This document shows positions 27,374-36,679 of a DNA stretch of 64,000 nt, piece after piece. The notes below the pieces were generated by a model, which was not told the DNA's origin, did no database searches, and saw only the letters and a list, made by a program, of their open reading frames with translations. The stretch comes from Hymenobacter metallicola (lineage in GTDB: Bacteria; Bacteroidota; Bacteroidia; Cytophagales; Hymenobacteraceae). The stretch is from NCBI RefSeq assembly GCF_004745645.1, contig NZ_SRMB01000002.1, forward strand, positions 434,001 through 498,000. The letters run 5' to 3'. Positions within the stretch are counted from its first letter, which is position 1; the number at the start of each line of letters is the position of its first letter. The translations under genes and the position numbers were made by a program.

Positions 27374-30300
27374 ATGGCGGAAGCAGCACCTAAACGGCTC
27401 CAGCAGGCAGCCAAAGACCTGAATATTGGAATGGGCACAGTCGTCGAGACTTTGGCCAGGAAAGGACATCAGGTAGAAAATAAACCTACCACGAAGCTGA
27501 CTGCCGAACAGGTAGGCCTGCTGGAACGGGAGTTTGCGTCCTCGGCGCAAGACAAGATGGAGGCTACCAAACTCAGCCAGGCTAAGCGCCAGAATGAGCA
27601 GGAAGTAGCCCCTACCCCCCGGCCGGAACCTGTAGCGCCCAAAGCTACGAGCCCCGCCGTGCCCACTCCGGCCCCAGCTCCCAAACCAGCCGAAGAAGCA
27701 AAGCCCGTTGCTACGCCAGCGCCCCAGCCTACTCCAGTGGCTGAGGTGAAGCCGGTTGCCCCCGCGGCACCAGTAGCAGCTGCTCCGGCCGAGCCTGAAG
27801 CACCTAAGGTGCCCGGCTTGAAGGTGTTAGGCAAGATTGAGCTGGATTCGAAGGGCCGCCCGGTGCCTCCGCGCCCTGTAGCCGCGGCTCCGCAGCCCGC
27901 TCCTACCCCAGCGCCTCAGCCCGCACCGGCTCCGGTTCCAACTCCTACTCCTGTAGCAGAAACCAAACCTGCTGCTCCGGTTTCAGCTCCAGCGGCGGAA
28001 ACCAAACCTGCGCCCAAAGAGGAGATTACGCCGGCCGCGCCAGCCCCAGTTGCCGCACCAGCGGCTCCGGCTCCAGTAGCCGCAGCTCCGCAGCCCGCTC
28101 CTACCCCAGCGCCTCAGCCGGCTCCTGCTTCCCCAGCGCCTGCTTCTGAGCCCGCAGCTCCCGAGCAGCCCACGGAAGAGGCCGCCGGTACCATTGTCGC
28201 TAAAGCGGATCAACTCAAGGGCCTCACCGTTCTTGGTAAGATCGAGCTTCCCCTGGATTCCTCCCGTCGAGGAGGCCGCAATGCTCGCCCTGTAGCCTCA
28301 TCCGATGTTCGCAAGAGCGGCCTCGGCACTGACAACAAAAAGAAGCGTCAGCGTATGCCTGCCCCGGGTGCTCCTACTACAGGAGGCCAAGGCGGCCAAG
28401 GTGGTCAGAACACGGGCCAAGGCGGTGGCGGCTACCAGGGCAACCGCCCCGGTGGTGGTCAGCCCGGTCAGCGCCCCGGCGGCCCCGGTCAGCGCCCCGG
28501 TGGGCCTGGTCAGCGCCCCGGCCAGGGTGGCGGACAGAATGCTCCCCGCCCGGCAGCAGTGGCCAATACGCCTGAGCAGAACGACAAGCAGATTCAGGAG
28601 CAAATCAAGGCGACGCTGGCTAAACTCAGCGGCGGCCGTGGTGGCAACCAGAACAACCGCGCTAAATACCGCCGCGACAAGCGGGCCGGGGTAGCCGAAG
28701 ACCGTGAAGCCCAGCGGGCTCAGAACGAGCTGGATGCCAAAACCCTGAAAGTAACCGAGTTCATCTCCGCCAATGACTTGGCTTCGCTGATGGACGTTTC
28801 GGTGAACGAGGTAATCAAGGTGTGCCTGAACATGGGCATGTTCGTTTCCATCAACCAGCGCCTCGATGCGGAAGCCATTACCGTCATTGCCGACGAATTC
28901 GGCTACGACGTGGAATTCCTGTCGGCGGAGGAAGAGGAAGTAGATACCACCCTCGACGACAACGAAGAAGATCTGCAGCCCCGGGCGCCTATCGTGACCA
29001 TCATGGGTCACGTCGACCACGGTAAAACCTCGCTGCTGGACTACATCCGTAATGCCAGCGTAGCCAAAGGGGAAGCCGGCGGTATCACCCAGCACATCGG
29101 GGCCTACGACGTAATGACCAAATCGGGCAAGCGCGTCACCTTCCTCGATACCCCGGGTCACGAAGCCTTTACCGCTATGCGTGCCCGTGGTGCCAAGATT
29201 ACGGACATTGCCATCATCGTGGTAGCAGCCGACGACTCGGTAATGCCCCAGACGCGGGAAGCCATCAACCACGCGCAAGCGGCGGGCGTGCCCATCGTTA
29301 TTGCGATGAACAAGATTGATAAGCCCGGCGCCAACTCGGAGAAGATTCGCGAAGAACTGTCGCAGATGAACATCCTGGTGGAAGAATGGGGTGGTAAGTA
29401 CCAGTCGCAGGAAGTATCGGCCAAAACCGGTCTTGGTATCGAGGATCTACTGGAGAAGGTTCTGCTCGAAGCGGAACTGCTCGAACTGAAGGCTAACCCC
29501 GACCGCAACGCTGTAGGTGCTGTTATCGAAGCCATGCTGGACAAAGGCCGTGGCTATGTAACTACGGTGCTGGTGCAAACCGGTACGCTGAAAGTAGGCG
29601 ACGTAGTACTGGCAGGTCCGCACTACGGCCGCGTGAAGGCCATGACCGACCACCGCGGCAAAAAGATGAAGCAAGCTGGCCCGGCCACCCCGGTGCAGGT
29701 GCTTGGTCTGACGGGCGCGCCCCAGGCCGGTGATAAGCTGCAGGTAATGGAAACTGAGCGCGAAGCCCGCGAACTGGCCACCCAGCGTCAGCAGCTCACC
29801 CGCGAGCAGAGCATGCGGACCAAGAAGCACATCACGCTGGATGAAATTGGTCGCCGTCTGGCTATCGGTTCGTTCAAGGAGCTCAACGTTATTGTGAAGG
29901 GTGATGTGGACGGTTCGGTAGAAGCTCTCTCCGACTCGCTGCTCAAGCTCTCGACGCCGGAAGTAAAGGTGAACATCCTCTCCAAAGGCGTGGGGGCCAT
30001 CTCCGAATCGGACGTACTGCTGGCTTCGGCTTCCGACGCCATCATTATCGGTTTCCAGGTGCGGCCCTCGCAGAGTGCCCGTAAGCTGGCCGACAACGAG
30101 CAGATCGATATCCGTCTCTACTCGATCATCTACAATGCCATCAATGAGGTGAAGGATGCCATGGAAGGCATGCTGGCCCCAACGGTGCAGGAAGTAGTGG
30201 TAGCCAACGCCGAGGTACGGCAGGTGTTCAACATTACCAAAGTGGGCAGCATTGCCGGCTGTATGGTAACGGAAGGCTCCTTCACCCGCAATACCAAAGT

Positions 30301-30487
30301 GCGGGTGGTGCGCGATGGTATCGTGGTGCACTCGGGCGACATCTCGGCCCTGAAGCGTTACAAAGACGACGTGTCGGAAGTACGCCAAGGCTACGAGTGC
30401 GGTATCTCGATTAAAGGCTTCAATGACCTGCGCGAAGGCGACAACATTGAGGGCTTCGAAGAGAAAGAAGTTAAGCGGACGCTGTAA
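27374..30487 (+). CDS. infB: Translation initiation factor IF-2
   Basis: 1037 residues from ATG 27374; an upstream frame extension to 27299 covers the hairpin region and is not used. The N-terminal IF2_N-like helix domain ([17 protein letters not shown]) is followed by a long Ala/Pro-rich linker (about 70-290), a Gly/Gln/Pro-rich segment (about 330-400) and a second IF2_N-like domain (about 456-510). Next comes the GTPase domain with G1 GHVDHGKT at 545-552, DTPGHEAF (G3) and NKIDKPGA (G4), then beta-barrel domains II and III ([16 protein letters not shown]) and the C-terminal fMet-tRNA binding domain ending [12 protein letters not shown]. It places initiator tRNA on the 30S subunit. The low-complexity linker shows an in-frame 35-base duplication. 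Terminated by a hairpin. Confidence 0.97.
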   Translation: MAEAAPKRLQQAAKDLNIGMGTVVETLARKGHQVENKPTTKLTAEQVGLLEREFASSAQDKMEATKLSQAKRQNEQEVAPTPRPEPVAPKATSPAVPTPAPAPKPAEEAKPVATPAPQPTPVAEVKPVAPAAPVAAAPAEPEAPKVPGLKVLGKIELDSKGRPVPPRPVAAAPQPAPTPAPQPAPAPVPTPTPVAETKPAAPVSAPAAETKPAPKEEITPAAPAPVAAPAAPAPVAAAPQPAPTPAPQPAPASPAPASEPAAPEQPTEEAAGTIVAKADQLKGLTVLGKIELPLDSSRRGGRNARPVASSDVRKSGLGTDNKKKRQRMPAPGAPTTGGQGGQGGQNTGQGGGGYQGNRPGGGQPGQRPGGPGQRPGGPGQRPGQGGGQNAPRPAAVANTPEQNDKQIQEQIKATLAKLSGGRGGNQNNRAKYRRDKRAGVAEDREAQRAQNELDAKTLKVTEFISANDLASLMDVSVNEVIKVCLNMGMFVSINQRLDAEAITVIADEFGYDVEFLSAEEEEVDTTLDDNEEDLQPRAPIVTIMGHVDHGKTSLLDYIRNASVAKGEAGGITQHIGAYDVMTKSGKRVTFLDTPGHEAFTAMRARGAKITDIAIIVVAADDSVMPQTREAINHAQAAGVPIVIAMNKIDKPGANSEKIREELSQMNILVEEWGGKYQSQEVSAKTGLGIEDLLEKVLLEAELLELKANPDRNAVGAVIEAMLDKGRGYVTTVLVQTGTLKVGDVVLAGPHYGRVKAMTDHRGKKMKQAGPATPVQVLGLTGAPQAGDKLQVMETEREARELATQRQQLTREQSMRTKKHITLDEIGRRLAIGSFKELNVIVKGDVDGSVEALSDSLLKLSTPEVKVNILSKGVGAISESDVLLASASDAIIIGFQVRPSQSARKLADNEQIDIRLYSIIYNAINEVKDAMEGMLAPTVQEVVVANAEVRQVFNITKVGSIAGCMVTEGSFTRNTKVRVVRDGIVVHSGDISALKRYKDDVSEVRQGYECGISIKGFNDLREGDNIEGFEEKEVKRTL
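27887..28119 (+). repeat. 35-base direct repeat in the infB linker
   Basis: Positions 27887-27921 and 28085-28119 are identical, 198 bases (66 codons) apart and in the same frame, coding a Pro/Ala/Gln-rich segment. This indicates internal expansion of the linker. Three copies of a Gly-Gln-Arg-Pro-Gly unit occur further on (about 28455-28530). Confidence 0.75.
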
Positions 30488-30509
30488 GAAGCTTTCCAAT
30501 CATATAGTG

Positions 30510-30545
30510 AAAACGCCCTGGCTGAAAACAGCCGGGGCGTTTTGT
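30510..30545 (+). terminator. Rho-independent terminator of infB
   Basis: A 15-base stem starting AAAACGCCC with a single G-U pair, an AAAA loop and a T-rich tail, 22 bases after the infB stop. Confidence 0.85.
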
Positions 30546-30773
30546 TTTGTGGCTATTTCTATGGGCTCACCTCCCTAATTGATGTGATATGTCGGCCTGA
30601 CTGGATTTTGTCGGCGACTTGCACTCTACTTATTTTATTATACAATAACTACCTGAAGTACAAGACTGTACTCAGCAAGGTTACTTGACTATACTTAACA
30701 CACTAGCGCAAGTTGTAGCAAGCTACTCAGCTTACTAGCATACTGGTTGGGGTGTTAGCGCCTGATGATGTGA

Positions 30774-30804
30774 TTGATGACAGCAAAGTGGTCCGATAAT
30801 TTTG
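30774..30804 (+). promoter_or_regulatory. Promoter of the beta-helix lipoprotein gene
   Basis: TTG at 30774-30776, 20 bases, TAATTTTG at 30797-30804. The gene starts about 85 bases downstream. The rest of the AT-rich spacer (30546-30893) shows no gene or other recognised site. Confidence 0.65.
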
Positions 30805-30893
30805 TCGCACTTCCTGCTGCTGTTACTGACCCGAGTTGCGCGGTCCTTAGGCGGCCCCTGCCAGTGCATCCTTTCACATCTTATACCTGACTA

Positions 30894-32831
30894 ATGTCGA
30901 CGCTTTTCTCTCAGCGGGTATTGCTGCTTGCAATCAGCCTGCTGATCCTCAACTCCTGTAAAGACAAACCGGAGGATCCTGCTCCCAAGCCCACCGCCAC
31001 TTTTACCCTGACCAGCAGTACCTGCCAGGGTACCTGCCCGGTGACGGTCAAAAACGCCTCCCAGCATGCCACCAAGTATACCTGGAACTTTGGTGATGGC
31101 ACTACCGGTACGCAGTCGGAGGTGCAGTTTGATCATGCTTATGCACAGGCCGGGACTTTCCGGGTGAAGCTGCTGGTGGAAGGTGCGGGTGGCAGCGACA
31201 CAACAAGCCGTAAGATCGTGGTTGGGAGCGGAGCTGCCTGCAGCTACAGCGTGGTACCAGTAAATAGCTCCATAACAACGCCAACCACCTGGCAAAGCTG
31301 CAAGGTGTACGTGGTAGAAAGCTCAGTAGGCATCAGCAACACCCTCACGATTCAACCCGGCGCCGTCATCAAGTTTAAAAATGGGGCGGGGCTAACTCTT
31401 ACCTCGGGAGGCCGGATTGAGGCGGCCGGCACCGCTGCCGAGCCTATTTTCTTTACGTCTTACCTGGACGATGCCCGCGGCGGCGACACCAACGGCGACG
31501 GCACCGCTACCACGCCGGCCAAAAAGTACTGGTCCGAAATAAGCCTGAGTGGGCAAAGTGGCTCCCGCTTCGAGCATTGCCAGTTTATGTACGCCGGCAG
31601 CAGTGGTAGTGCGCTCGACCTGTGGGGCGCAGCTGCTACCGTCAAGAACTGCACTTTCACCCGCAATGGCGGGGGAGCTCCCTCCTTCTCAGGCACGCTG
31701 GATGCCGGTAATTCCTTGGCGGGTACCGTCATCCAAAACAACACGTTTTACGGCAACGAGCTGCCGATGCGCATCATCAATTTGTTTAGCCTCGACGACT
31801 CCAACGTATTTCATAACCCCCAAAACACCGGCCAAACCAACGACTACAATGGCATCTGGATGGAAGATACCAGCGGTAACTCCCCGGCCCTGACCTTGGG
31901 GGAAACGGAAGTGCCTTTCGTCATGGAAAATACGGGCTGGGACGCTCCTTTGACCTTAATGCCAGGCGTGACGCTGAAAATGAAAGCAGGCACCAGTGTA
32001 CAACTCAACGGCGCTGGCCGCCTGCTGGCCCGGGGCACCGCCGCGCAGCCCATTGTGGTGACCAGCTACCTCGACGACAGCCACGGGGGCGACACCAACC
32101 ACGACGGCAATACCACGGCTCCGGCCAAGAAAGACTGGCGGGCTGTTCTGATCAATGGCACCAACGGGTCGGCTTTTGAGCATTGCCAATTTTTGTACGG
32201 CGGCTCGGGAGGTTCTACGCTCGACTTGTTTGGGGGCTCGGCTACGGTAACGCAGTGTACGTTTGCCCACAACGGGGAAGATGTTTCAATTGTGACGGAC
32301 GCGGCCCTGGATGCCTATCGGGCCGATGCCGGCACCCTTATTCAGGGTAATATTTTCTATGACAATATCCGGCCGCTGTCTATTACCTCCAGCTTTGACC
32401 TGGATAACTCGAACACCTTCCACAACCCAGTCAATAGCAGCGAGAAAAACATGTATCAGGGCATTATTGTCTATTGGGATAATAATGTCAGCAAGCCAAA
32501 CGTGAGCTGGGGTGAAACCGAGCTGGCGTATGTAAATACCACTGATGTGGATGTTGCCAAAAACAAAACTCTGGCACTAGCCAATAACGTGGTGCTTAAG
32601 TTTACCCGTGACGTGGAAGTAATTCTGCGCGAAGGAACCCCTGGCCAGCTACTCAACGCTACTGGCACCGGAGTGCTTTTCACTTCCGTGAAAGACGACA
32701 CCCAGGGCGGGGACTCGAATGGCAACGGGGCGGCCAACAGTCCGGCGGCAGGCGACTGGGAAGGCATCTATTTTGATACGGCACCTGGCTCGTGGGCCCA
32801 GTGGAGCAGTATCCGCTACGACAAGCACTAG
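30894..32831 (+). CDS. Lipoprotein with a PKD domain and three right-handed beta-helix-like repeats
   Basis: 645 residues. A lipoprotein signal (LLLAISLLILNSC, Cys22) leads to a short Pro-rich linker and one PKD domain (about 30-115, TWNFGDGTTGTQ). Three long repeats of about 170-180 residues follow. Each begins with a PGVTLKMKAG-like strand set, has a TSYLDD loop and an Asp/Gly-rich segment (ARGGDTNGDGT, SHGGDTNHDGN, TQGGDSNGNGA), then a WSEI/WRAV/WEGI strand. In copies one and two a FEHCQFMYAGSSGS-like strand follows. The third repeat is shorter and ends the protein. The Asp-rich loops could bind calcium. A parallel beta-helix surface lipoprotein is inferred; enzymatic motifs of pectinase families were not recognised. 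Confidence 0.8.
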   Translation: MSTLFSQRVLLLAISLLILNSCKDKPEDPAPKPTATFTLTSSTCQGTCPVTVKNASQHATKYTWNFGDGTTGTQSEVQFDHAYAQAGTFRVKLLVEGAGGSDTTSRKIVVGSGAACSYSVVPVNSSITTPTTWQSCKVYVVESSVGISNTLTIQPGAVIKFKNGAGLTLTSGGRIEAAGTAAEPIFFTSYLDDARGGDTNGDGTATTPAKKYWSEISLSGQSGSRFEHCQFMYAGSSGSALDLWGAAATVKNCTFTRNGGGAPSFSGTLDAGNSLAGTVIQNNTFYGNELPMRIINLFSLDDSNVFHNPQNTGQTNDYNGIWMEDTSGNSPALTLGETEVPFVMENTGWDAPLTLMPGVTLKMKAGTSVQLNGAGRLLARGTAAQPIVVTSYLDDSHGGDTNHDGNTTAPAKKDWRAVLINGTNGSAFEHCQFLYGGSGGSTLDLFGGSATVTQCTFAHNGEDVSIVTDAALDAYRADAGTLIQGNIFYDNIRPLSITSSFDLDNSNTFHNPVNSSEKNMYQGIIVYWDNNVSKPNVSWGETELAYVNTTDVDVAKNKTLALANNVVLKFTRDVEVILREGTPGQLLNATGTGVLFTSVKDDTQGGDSNGNGAANSPAAGDWEGIYFDTAPGSWAQWSSIRYDKH

Positions 32832-32855
32832 AAGAACTGATCTGCTTGATCTAAG

Positions 32856-32888
32856 AAAAAGGAGAGCCTAGCAGCTCTCCTTTTTTGT
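32856..32888 (+). terminator. Terminator after the beta-helix lipoprotein gene
   Basis: AAAAAGGAGAGC pairs with GCTCTCCTTTTT around a 6-base loop, followed by a T-run. Confidence 0.85.
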
Positions 32889-32984
32889 TTGGCCCAACTT
32901 TTTTTGCTTGAGCTTCAACTAGTCTTTAAAGTATTTAATTTCTCATATACAGTAGTTTATCTATACTCTCACATCATCATGTTA

Positions 32985-33015
32985 TTGCCTCAGGTCTAGC
33001 GCTAGCCTAATTTTG
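32985..33015 (+). promoter_or_regulatory. Promoter of the outer-membrane barrel protein gene
   Basis: TTG at 32985-32987, 20 bases, TAATTTTG at 33008-33015; same spacing and -7 sequence as the promoter at 30774. Predicted leader about 58 bases. Confidence 0.7.
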
Positions 33016-33078
33016 CATCAGTTCAGGAAATAATTGGACAACATCAACCAACTTGCGCCTCAAAACCTACCAACCATT

Positions 33079-33873
33079 ATGAAAGCACTTGTTACTACCA
33101 TCCTCTTAGCTGCTGCTGCGACCTGCGGATCGGCCGTTGCGCAAACCAAAACTCCAGCCAAAGCGGCCAGCACTAGCTCGGCGCCGGCTACGAAGACGAC
33201 CGTCACGAAGACCTCTACGACGACAAAAGCAACGACTAAGCCCGCCGTTAAGCCTGCTACAACGGCTAAACCCGTTACCAAACCCACGCCGGCCCCTGCA
33301 CCCGCCGCAACGCCCGCCCCCGCCGAAACGACAACTCCGGCCAGTACCACAACCAGCACAACGGAGGCATCGGGTGAGCTGTTTCGCAAGGGTACCAACA
33401 TGGTCAACCTGGGCGTTGGTTTGCTGGGCGTAGGCTACGGCTATTCCATAGTAGGCAGCAACTACAGCTCCACGCCAGTAATGAGTGTCTCGTTTGAGCA
33501 CGGTATCAAGGAAGGCCTGGGCCCCGGCACGATTGGCGTAGGCGGCCTAGTCGGCTACCGCGCCGACACCTGGAAATACGCTGGCTACCGTGGCACCTGG
33601 AGCAACACCTACGTGGCCCTGCGCGGTACCTACCACTACAACATCTTTCAAACGCCCAAGCTGGACACTTACGCCGGCCTGACGCTGGGTGTACGCGTCT
33701 TCTCGTATTCGGACAACGACGACTCTTCGGCCGACTACTACTCTAGCAGCACCTACGCCCACTCCGGCATCTTCGCTGGGGCCCGGTATTTCTTTACCAA
33801 CAACATCGGCGCTTTCGCTGAGCTGGGTTACGACATGTCGTACCTGAAAGTAGGTCTGGCGGCGAAGTTCTAA
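33079..33873 (+). CDS. Outer-membrane beta-barrel-type protein with a Lys/Thr/Pro-rich N-terminal linker
   Basis: 264 residues from ATG 33079 (an in-frame TTG at 33034 is ignored because the ATG is followed by a clean signal peptide, MKALVTTILLAAAATCGSAV, ending near AQT). Residues about 21-95 are low complexity (Lys, Thr, Ala, Pro), suggesting a periplasmic or wall-spanning linker. The remainder (NMVNLGVGLLGVGYGYSIVG to the end) alternates strands and turns, with Tyr/Gly-rich strands and a terminal segment LGYDMSYLKVGLAAKF ending in Phe, typical of outer-membrane barrels. Function unknown. Monocistronic, convergent with the small basic protein. Confidence 0.72.
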   Translation: MKALVTTILLAAAATCGSAVAQTKTPAKAASTSSAPATKTTVTKTSTTTKATTKPAVKPATTAKPVTKPTPAPAPAATPAPAETTTPASTTTSTTEASGELFRKGTNMVNLGVGLLGVGYGYSIVGSNYSSTPVMSVSFEHGIKEGLGPGTIGVGGLVGYRADTWKYAGYRGTWSNTYVALRGTYHYNIFQTPKLDTYAGLTLGVRVFSYSDNDDSSADYYSSSTYAHSGIFAGARYFFTNNIGAFAELGYDMSYLKVGLAAKF

Positions 33874-34073
33874 CTAGCTGCTACCGCGGCGCGTGTATGC
33901 GGCCAAAGGCCGGTGCGAGATTTTCTTAAGCTAGTGTTACCTGCTCGCCAAATCAATCGTAAAGCAGAAGGCTGACCTGCATACAATGACCGGATGCTAC
34001 CGGAGACAACTCAACACAATACTTCTTCAGCAGCGTTGGGGGCGAACGGTGGCCCTGAGGCAGCTGAAGATGC

Positions 34074-34107
34074 AAAAAGCCCCGCAGTATTGCTGCGGGG
34101 CTTTTTT
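34074..34107. terminator. Bidirectional terminator between the barrel protein and the small basic protein genes
   Basis: A GC-rich 9-base stem (34079-34087 with 34093-34101) flanked by an A-run and a T-run, between convergent genes. Confidence 0.88.
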
Positions 34108-34130
34108 ATTGACTAGTTGAACCGTAGTGC

Positions 34131-34559
34131 CTAAAAGAATAGGAAGCGGTGCTTCTTTTTGTGCGTTAGCGGCTTGCCTTTGGGGTCGATGCCTGGGGCC
34201 CGGCGGCTCTGGCCACGCTTCTGCTGAGCGGTGCCCCGCTTATCCTTGAATTTGCGGACCACAAACCCGGAACTGCCTTTATCATACTGCCGGGCCGGAC
34301 CCGCGGCACGCCCAAAGCTGGTGTTAGAAGTACCGCCCGAGCGAGCTTCTAAGATTTCGAGCTGTTGGTCGCGCTTTACGTCATCCGGATTCATACTCAT
34401 GCGACGCTGCATGCGGGCAATATCAGCCCCGGAGGCTTTACGGGAGGCCTTGCGGGAGCCGGCCGGCGTATCTGGCCGCGGCTCCGATACCTGGGCCTGA
34501 GCCTGGTAGCCAACTAGACTTGAACCAGCCAGCAGCATAGCGGCAATCAGCTTTTTCAT
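34131..34559 (-). CDS. Small secreted basic protein of unknown function
   Basis: 142 residues from ATG 34559, with a signal peptide (residues 1-22, ending QAQAQ). The mature part is strongly basic and polar: SRKASRKASG, RMQRRMSMNPDDVKRDQQL and KPLTHKKKHRFLFF at the end, with no hydrophobic core, so it is likely disordered. No domain is recognised. An envelope or extracellular nucleic-acid- or polyanion-binding role is possible but unproven. A TATCTTTG -7 element on the minus strand (34658-34651) lies about 90 bases upstream. Confidence 0.6.
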   Translation of the reverse strand: MKKLIAAMLLAGSSLVGYQAQAQVSEPRPDTPAGSRKASRKASGADIARMQRRMSMNPDDVKRDQQLEILEARSGGTSNTSFGRAAGPARQYDKGSSGFVVRKFKDKRGTAQQKRGQSRRAPGIDPKGKPLTHKKKHRFLFF

Positions 34560-35131
34560 GCGCAATAGAGTGAGAGAAAGACAAGCAAGCGTAGCCGCAC
34601 CGACGCAACATCCGCACCAATTAATTCCGGACTGCAAAACCGGCCCCTGCCAAAGATAGTTCAATTTCGTTAAATCCTATGAATCAAGCCACTACTTCAC
34701 AGTTCGTGGCCGTACCACAGGGCTTCACTGCTGAAGCGACACGCCTGCATTTTGCATTCGAAGGCAGCAGAACATCCCCGTTAGCACTCGGGATCCGACA
34801 TTTCTGGCCTTATCCACGCTGTTGTGCTTGAGGCAACCTGGATTTCTTGGTCCCGTCTACCTAACTGAGAAGCTACAGGGCAATTGCTCAACCGATGCAG
34901 TTCACTTTGAAATATCATATTCTTCGGAGCTGATGCGCAGCTGCTTTACGATAGGTCAGCCAACAAGTTCTTGCTAACGACGAGCAACCCCAGGGCTCCA
35001 CCTTCTGGTTAGCTCTGCGCAAACGGGCTTGGCTTAGCCAACCGCACCGAACCGGAGGGAATCGCTCTTGTACAGCCCTACCTACAAGGCCTTGCTTAGC
35101 GTGGGAGTGCCTGTAGGGCTTACAAGCAGAA
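34560..35131. other. Gene-free spacer before mscL
   Basis: 572 bases. It holds the minus-strand -7 element (34658-34651) of the small basic protein gene. An imperfect inverted repeat (TACAGCCCTAC near 35070, GTAGGGCTTAC near 35116) may end mscL. No ORF of plausible composition, tRNA or repeat family was recognised. Confidence 0.4.
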
Positions 35132-35554
35132 TTATCGGGCTCGTAGCGCGTCCCGGATTTCCATGAGCAGGGCTTGATCTTTAGTGGGAGCCGGATCGGC
35201 CACGGCCACTACGACGGGCGGCTTTTTGAAGCGGTTGGCAAACTTCACAATCAGAAACACGCAGAAGGCAATAATGACGAAGTAGAAAATGGCGTTCAGA
35301 AACAGTCCGTAATTGATGGTTGCCGCCTTGGCGGCTTTAGCTGCGTCGAGGCTGGCGTAAGTGTTGCCGTCGAGGGGCAGGTACCATTCCTTGAAGTCGA
35401 TGCCACCGGTGGCAAACCCCAGAATGGGCATCAGAATGTCGTCGGTAAGCGAACTTACGATCTTGCCGAACGCCGCGCCAATGATTACGCCGACCGCCAA
35501 ATCGAGAACATTACCTTTGGAAATGAACTCTTTAAACTCCGATACAAAGCCCAT
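35132..35554 (-). CDS. mscL: Large-conductance mechanosensitive channel
   Basis: 140 residues, the normal size. It opens as a pentameric channel in the inner membrane under hypo-osmotic stress. The N-terminus MGFVSEFKEFISKGNVLDLAVGVIIGAAFGKIVSSL is the classical TM1 with its AVGVIIGAAFG pore motif; DDILMPILGF follows; TM2 is INYGLFLNAIFYFVIIAFCVFLIVKFANRF; the C-terminal helix is short (LLMEIRDALRAR). The periplasmic loop between contains GGIDFKEWYLPLDG. Monocistronic. Confidence 0.96.
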   Translation of the reverse strand: MGFVSEFKEFISKGNVLDLAVGVIIGAAFGKIVSSLTDDILMPILGFATGGIDFKEWYLPLDGNTYASLDAAKAAKAATINYGLFLNAIFYFVIIAFCVFLIVKFANRFKKPPVVVAVADPAPTKDQALLMEIRDALRAR

Positions 35555-35770
35555 GTCGAGAGGGGGGTTAGGGTGAGAAGCCAGGAAGTAATGCTGCTAA
35601 ATATAATATATTCGTGATACTAGGCTTTTCTTATATCATATCAGCAAAATATATTCTATCCCCTACCGGCTTGTTATTCTCTCGCCAGATGGCAGGCCCT
35701 GATAGCTGAAGGGCAAGCAATTGTCGCTGAGCGAGGCGCGGGCTGCCCGGTCAGGGCCGGGCTTTTGCGC

Positions 35771-35778
35771 TATCTTTG
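35771..35778 (+). promoter_or_regulatory. -7 element of the crotonase gene
   Basis: TATCTTTG matches the -7 consensus and lies about 40 bases before ATG 35816; no good TTG at the -33 position. Confidence 0.45.
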
Positions 35779-35815
35779 CCTTTATTGCTCACTCCTTTTC
35801 TGTCCTACCCTTCGC

Positions 35816-36604
35816 ATGGCTACCTTCGAAAACCTGCTCTACTCCCTCGATGCTGCCACCGGCATCCTGACCATCACCCTGAACCGGCCCAGCAAGCTGA
35901 ATGCGCTGAACGCTGCCACCATTGAGGAAATCCGGGAGGCTACCCAGCAAGCCCTGGATGACTCGCAGGTGCGCGGTATTATTCTGACGGGCAGTGGTGA
36001 AAAGGCGTTTGTGGCGGGAGCTGATATTTCGGAGCTGGCGGCCCTGAACGACATCAGCGGGCGGCGCGCCGCCGAGCGGGGACAGGAAGCCTTTTGCATG
36101 CTGGAAGAAAGCACCAAGCCCGTTATTGCCGCCGTAAATGGCTTTGCCCTGGGCGGCGGCTGCGAACTGGCCATGGCCTGCCACATGCGCGTGGCCTCCG
36201 AAAATGCCCGCTTCGGCCAGCCGGAAGTGAACCTGGGCCTGATTCCGGGCTACGGCGGCACCCAGCGCCTGACCCAGCTCGTAGGCAAGGGCAAAGCGTT
36301 GGAGCTGCTATTAACCGGCGACCAGATCAAGGCCGAGGAAGCCCACCGCCTGGGCCTGGTCAACCACGTAGTGCCCCAGGCCGAGCTGCTCCCGTTTTGT
36401 GAGCAGCTGATGACCAAAATTCTAAGCAAGGCGCCGCTGGCCGTGGGCCTGGTCATCGACTGCGTGAATGCCTACTACGACAAGGAAATGAACGGCTACC
36501 AGACCGAGGCCAACTCCTTTGGGCACAGCTTCGCCTCCGACGACTTCCGCGAAGGCACCACCGCTTTCCTGGAAAAGCGCCCGGCTGTTTTCACCGGCAA
36601 ATAG
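35816..36604 (+). CDS. Enoyl-CoA hydratase/isomerase (crotonase family)
   Basis: 262 residues. ATG 35816 is used because the longer frame (from 35765) covers the -7 element. Crotonase motifs: NRPSKLNALN near 20, GEKAFVAGADISELA near 62 (oxyanion loop), NGFALGGGCELAMACHMRVASENARFGQPEV (about 105-140, with the first catalytic Glu region), and NLGLIPGYGGTQRL (second catalytic Glu in the GQPEV/NLG context). It hydrates trans-enoyl-CoA, as in short-chain beta-oxidation or 3-hydroxybutyryl-CoA dehydration. The exact substrate cannot be fixed. It is followed after 75 bases by the flippase. Confidence 0.92.
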   Translation: MATFENLLYSLDAATGILTITLNRPSKLNALNAATIEEIREATQQALDDSQVRGIILTGSGEKAFVAGADISELAALNDISGRRAAERGQEAFCMLEESTKPVIAAVNGFALGGGCELAMACHMRVASENARFGQPEVNLGLIPGYGGTQRLTQLVGKGKALELLLTGDQIKAEEAHRLGLVNHVVPQAELLPFCEQLMTKILSKAPLAVGLVIDCVNAYYDKEMNGYQTEANSFGHSFASDDFREGTTAFLEKRPAVFTGK

Positions 36605-36617
36605 ATTTCACATCCGA

Positions 36618-36665
36618 ATCAGGCGTGCGGCAGCGGAGGCAAACAGCTCCCGGCGCACGCCTGAT
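36618..36665. repeat. 12-bp perfect inverted repeat upstream of the flippase start
   Basis: 36618-36629 is the exact reverse complement of 36654-36665, with a 24-base loop. It ends 14 bases before the flippase ATG and is not followed by a T-run. It could shield the ribosome binding region or mark an RNA-processing site. Confidence 0.6.
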
Positions 36666-36679
36666 GAGCGAATAGCAGC

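Noticed and set aside
28400-28540. Repeated GC-rich units in infB as a possible CRISPR or mobile repeat
   Set aside because: They are in-frame Gly/Gln/Arg/Pro codons of the IF-2 linker.
28298-30499. Long minus-strand ORFs opposite infB (326 and 350 codons)
   Set aside because: Antisense shadows of a well-conserved gene; their proteins lack any known domain and have skewed His/Val/Gly composition.
34560-35131. Search for tRNA or small RNA in the 572-base gap
   Set aside because: No cloverleaf or conserved tRNA arms could be traced on either strand.
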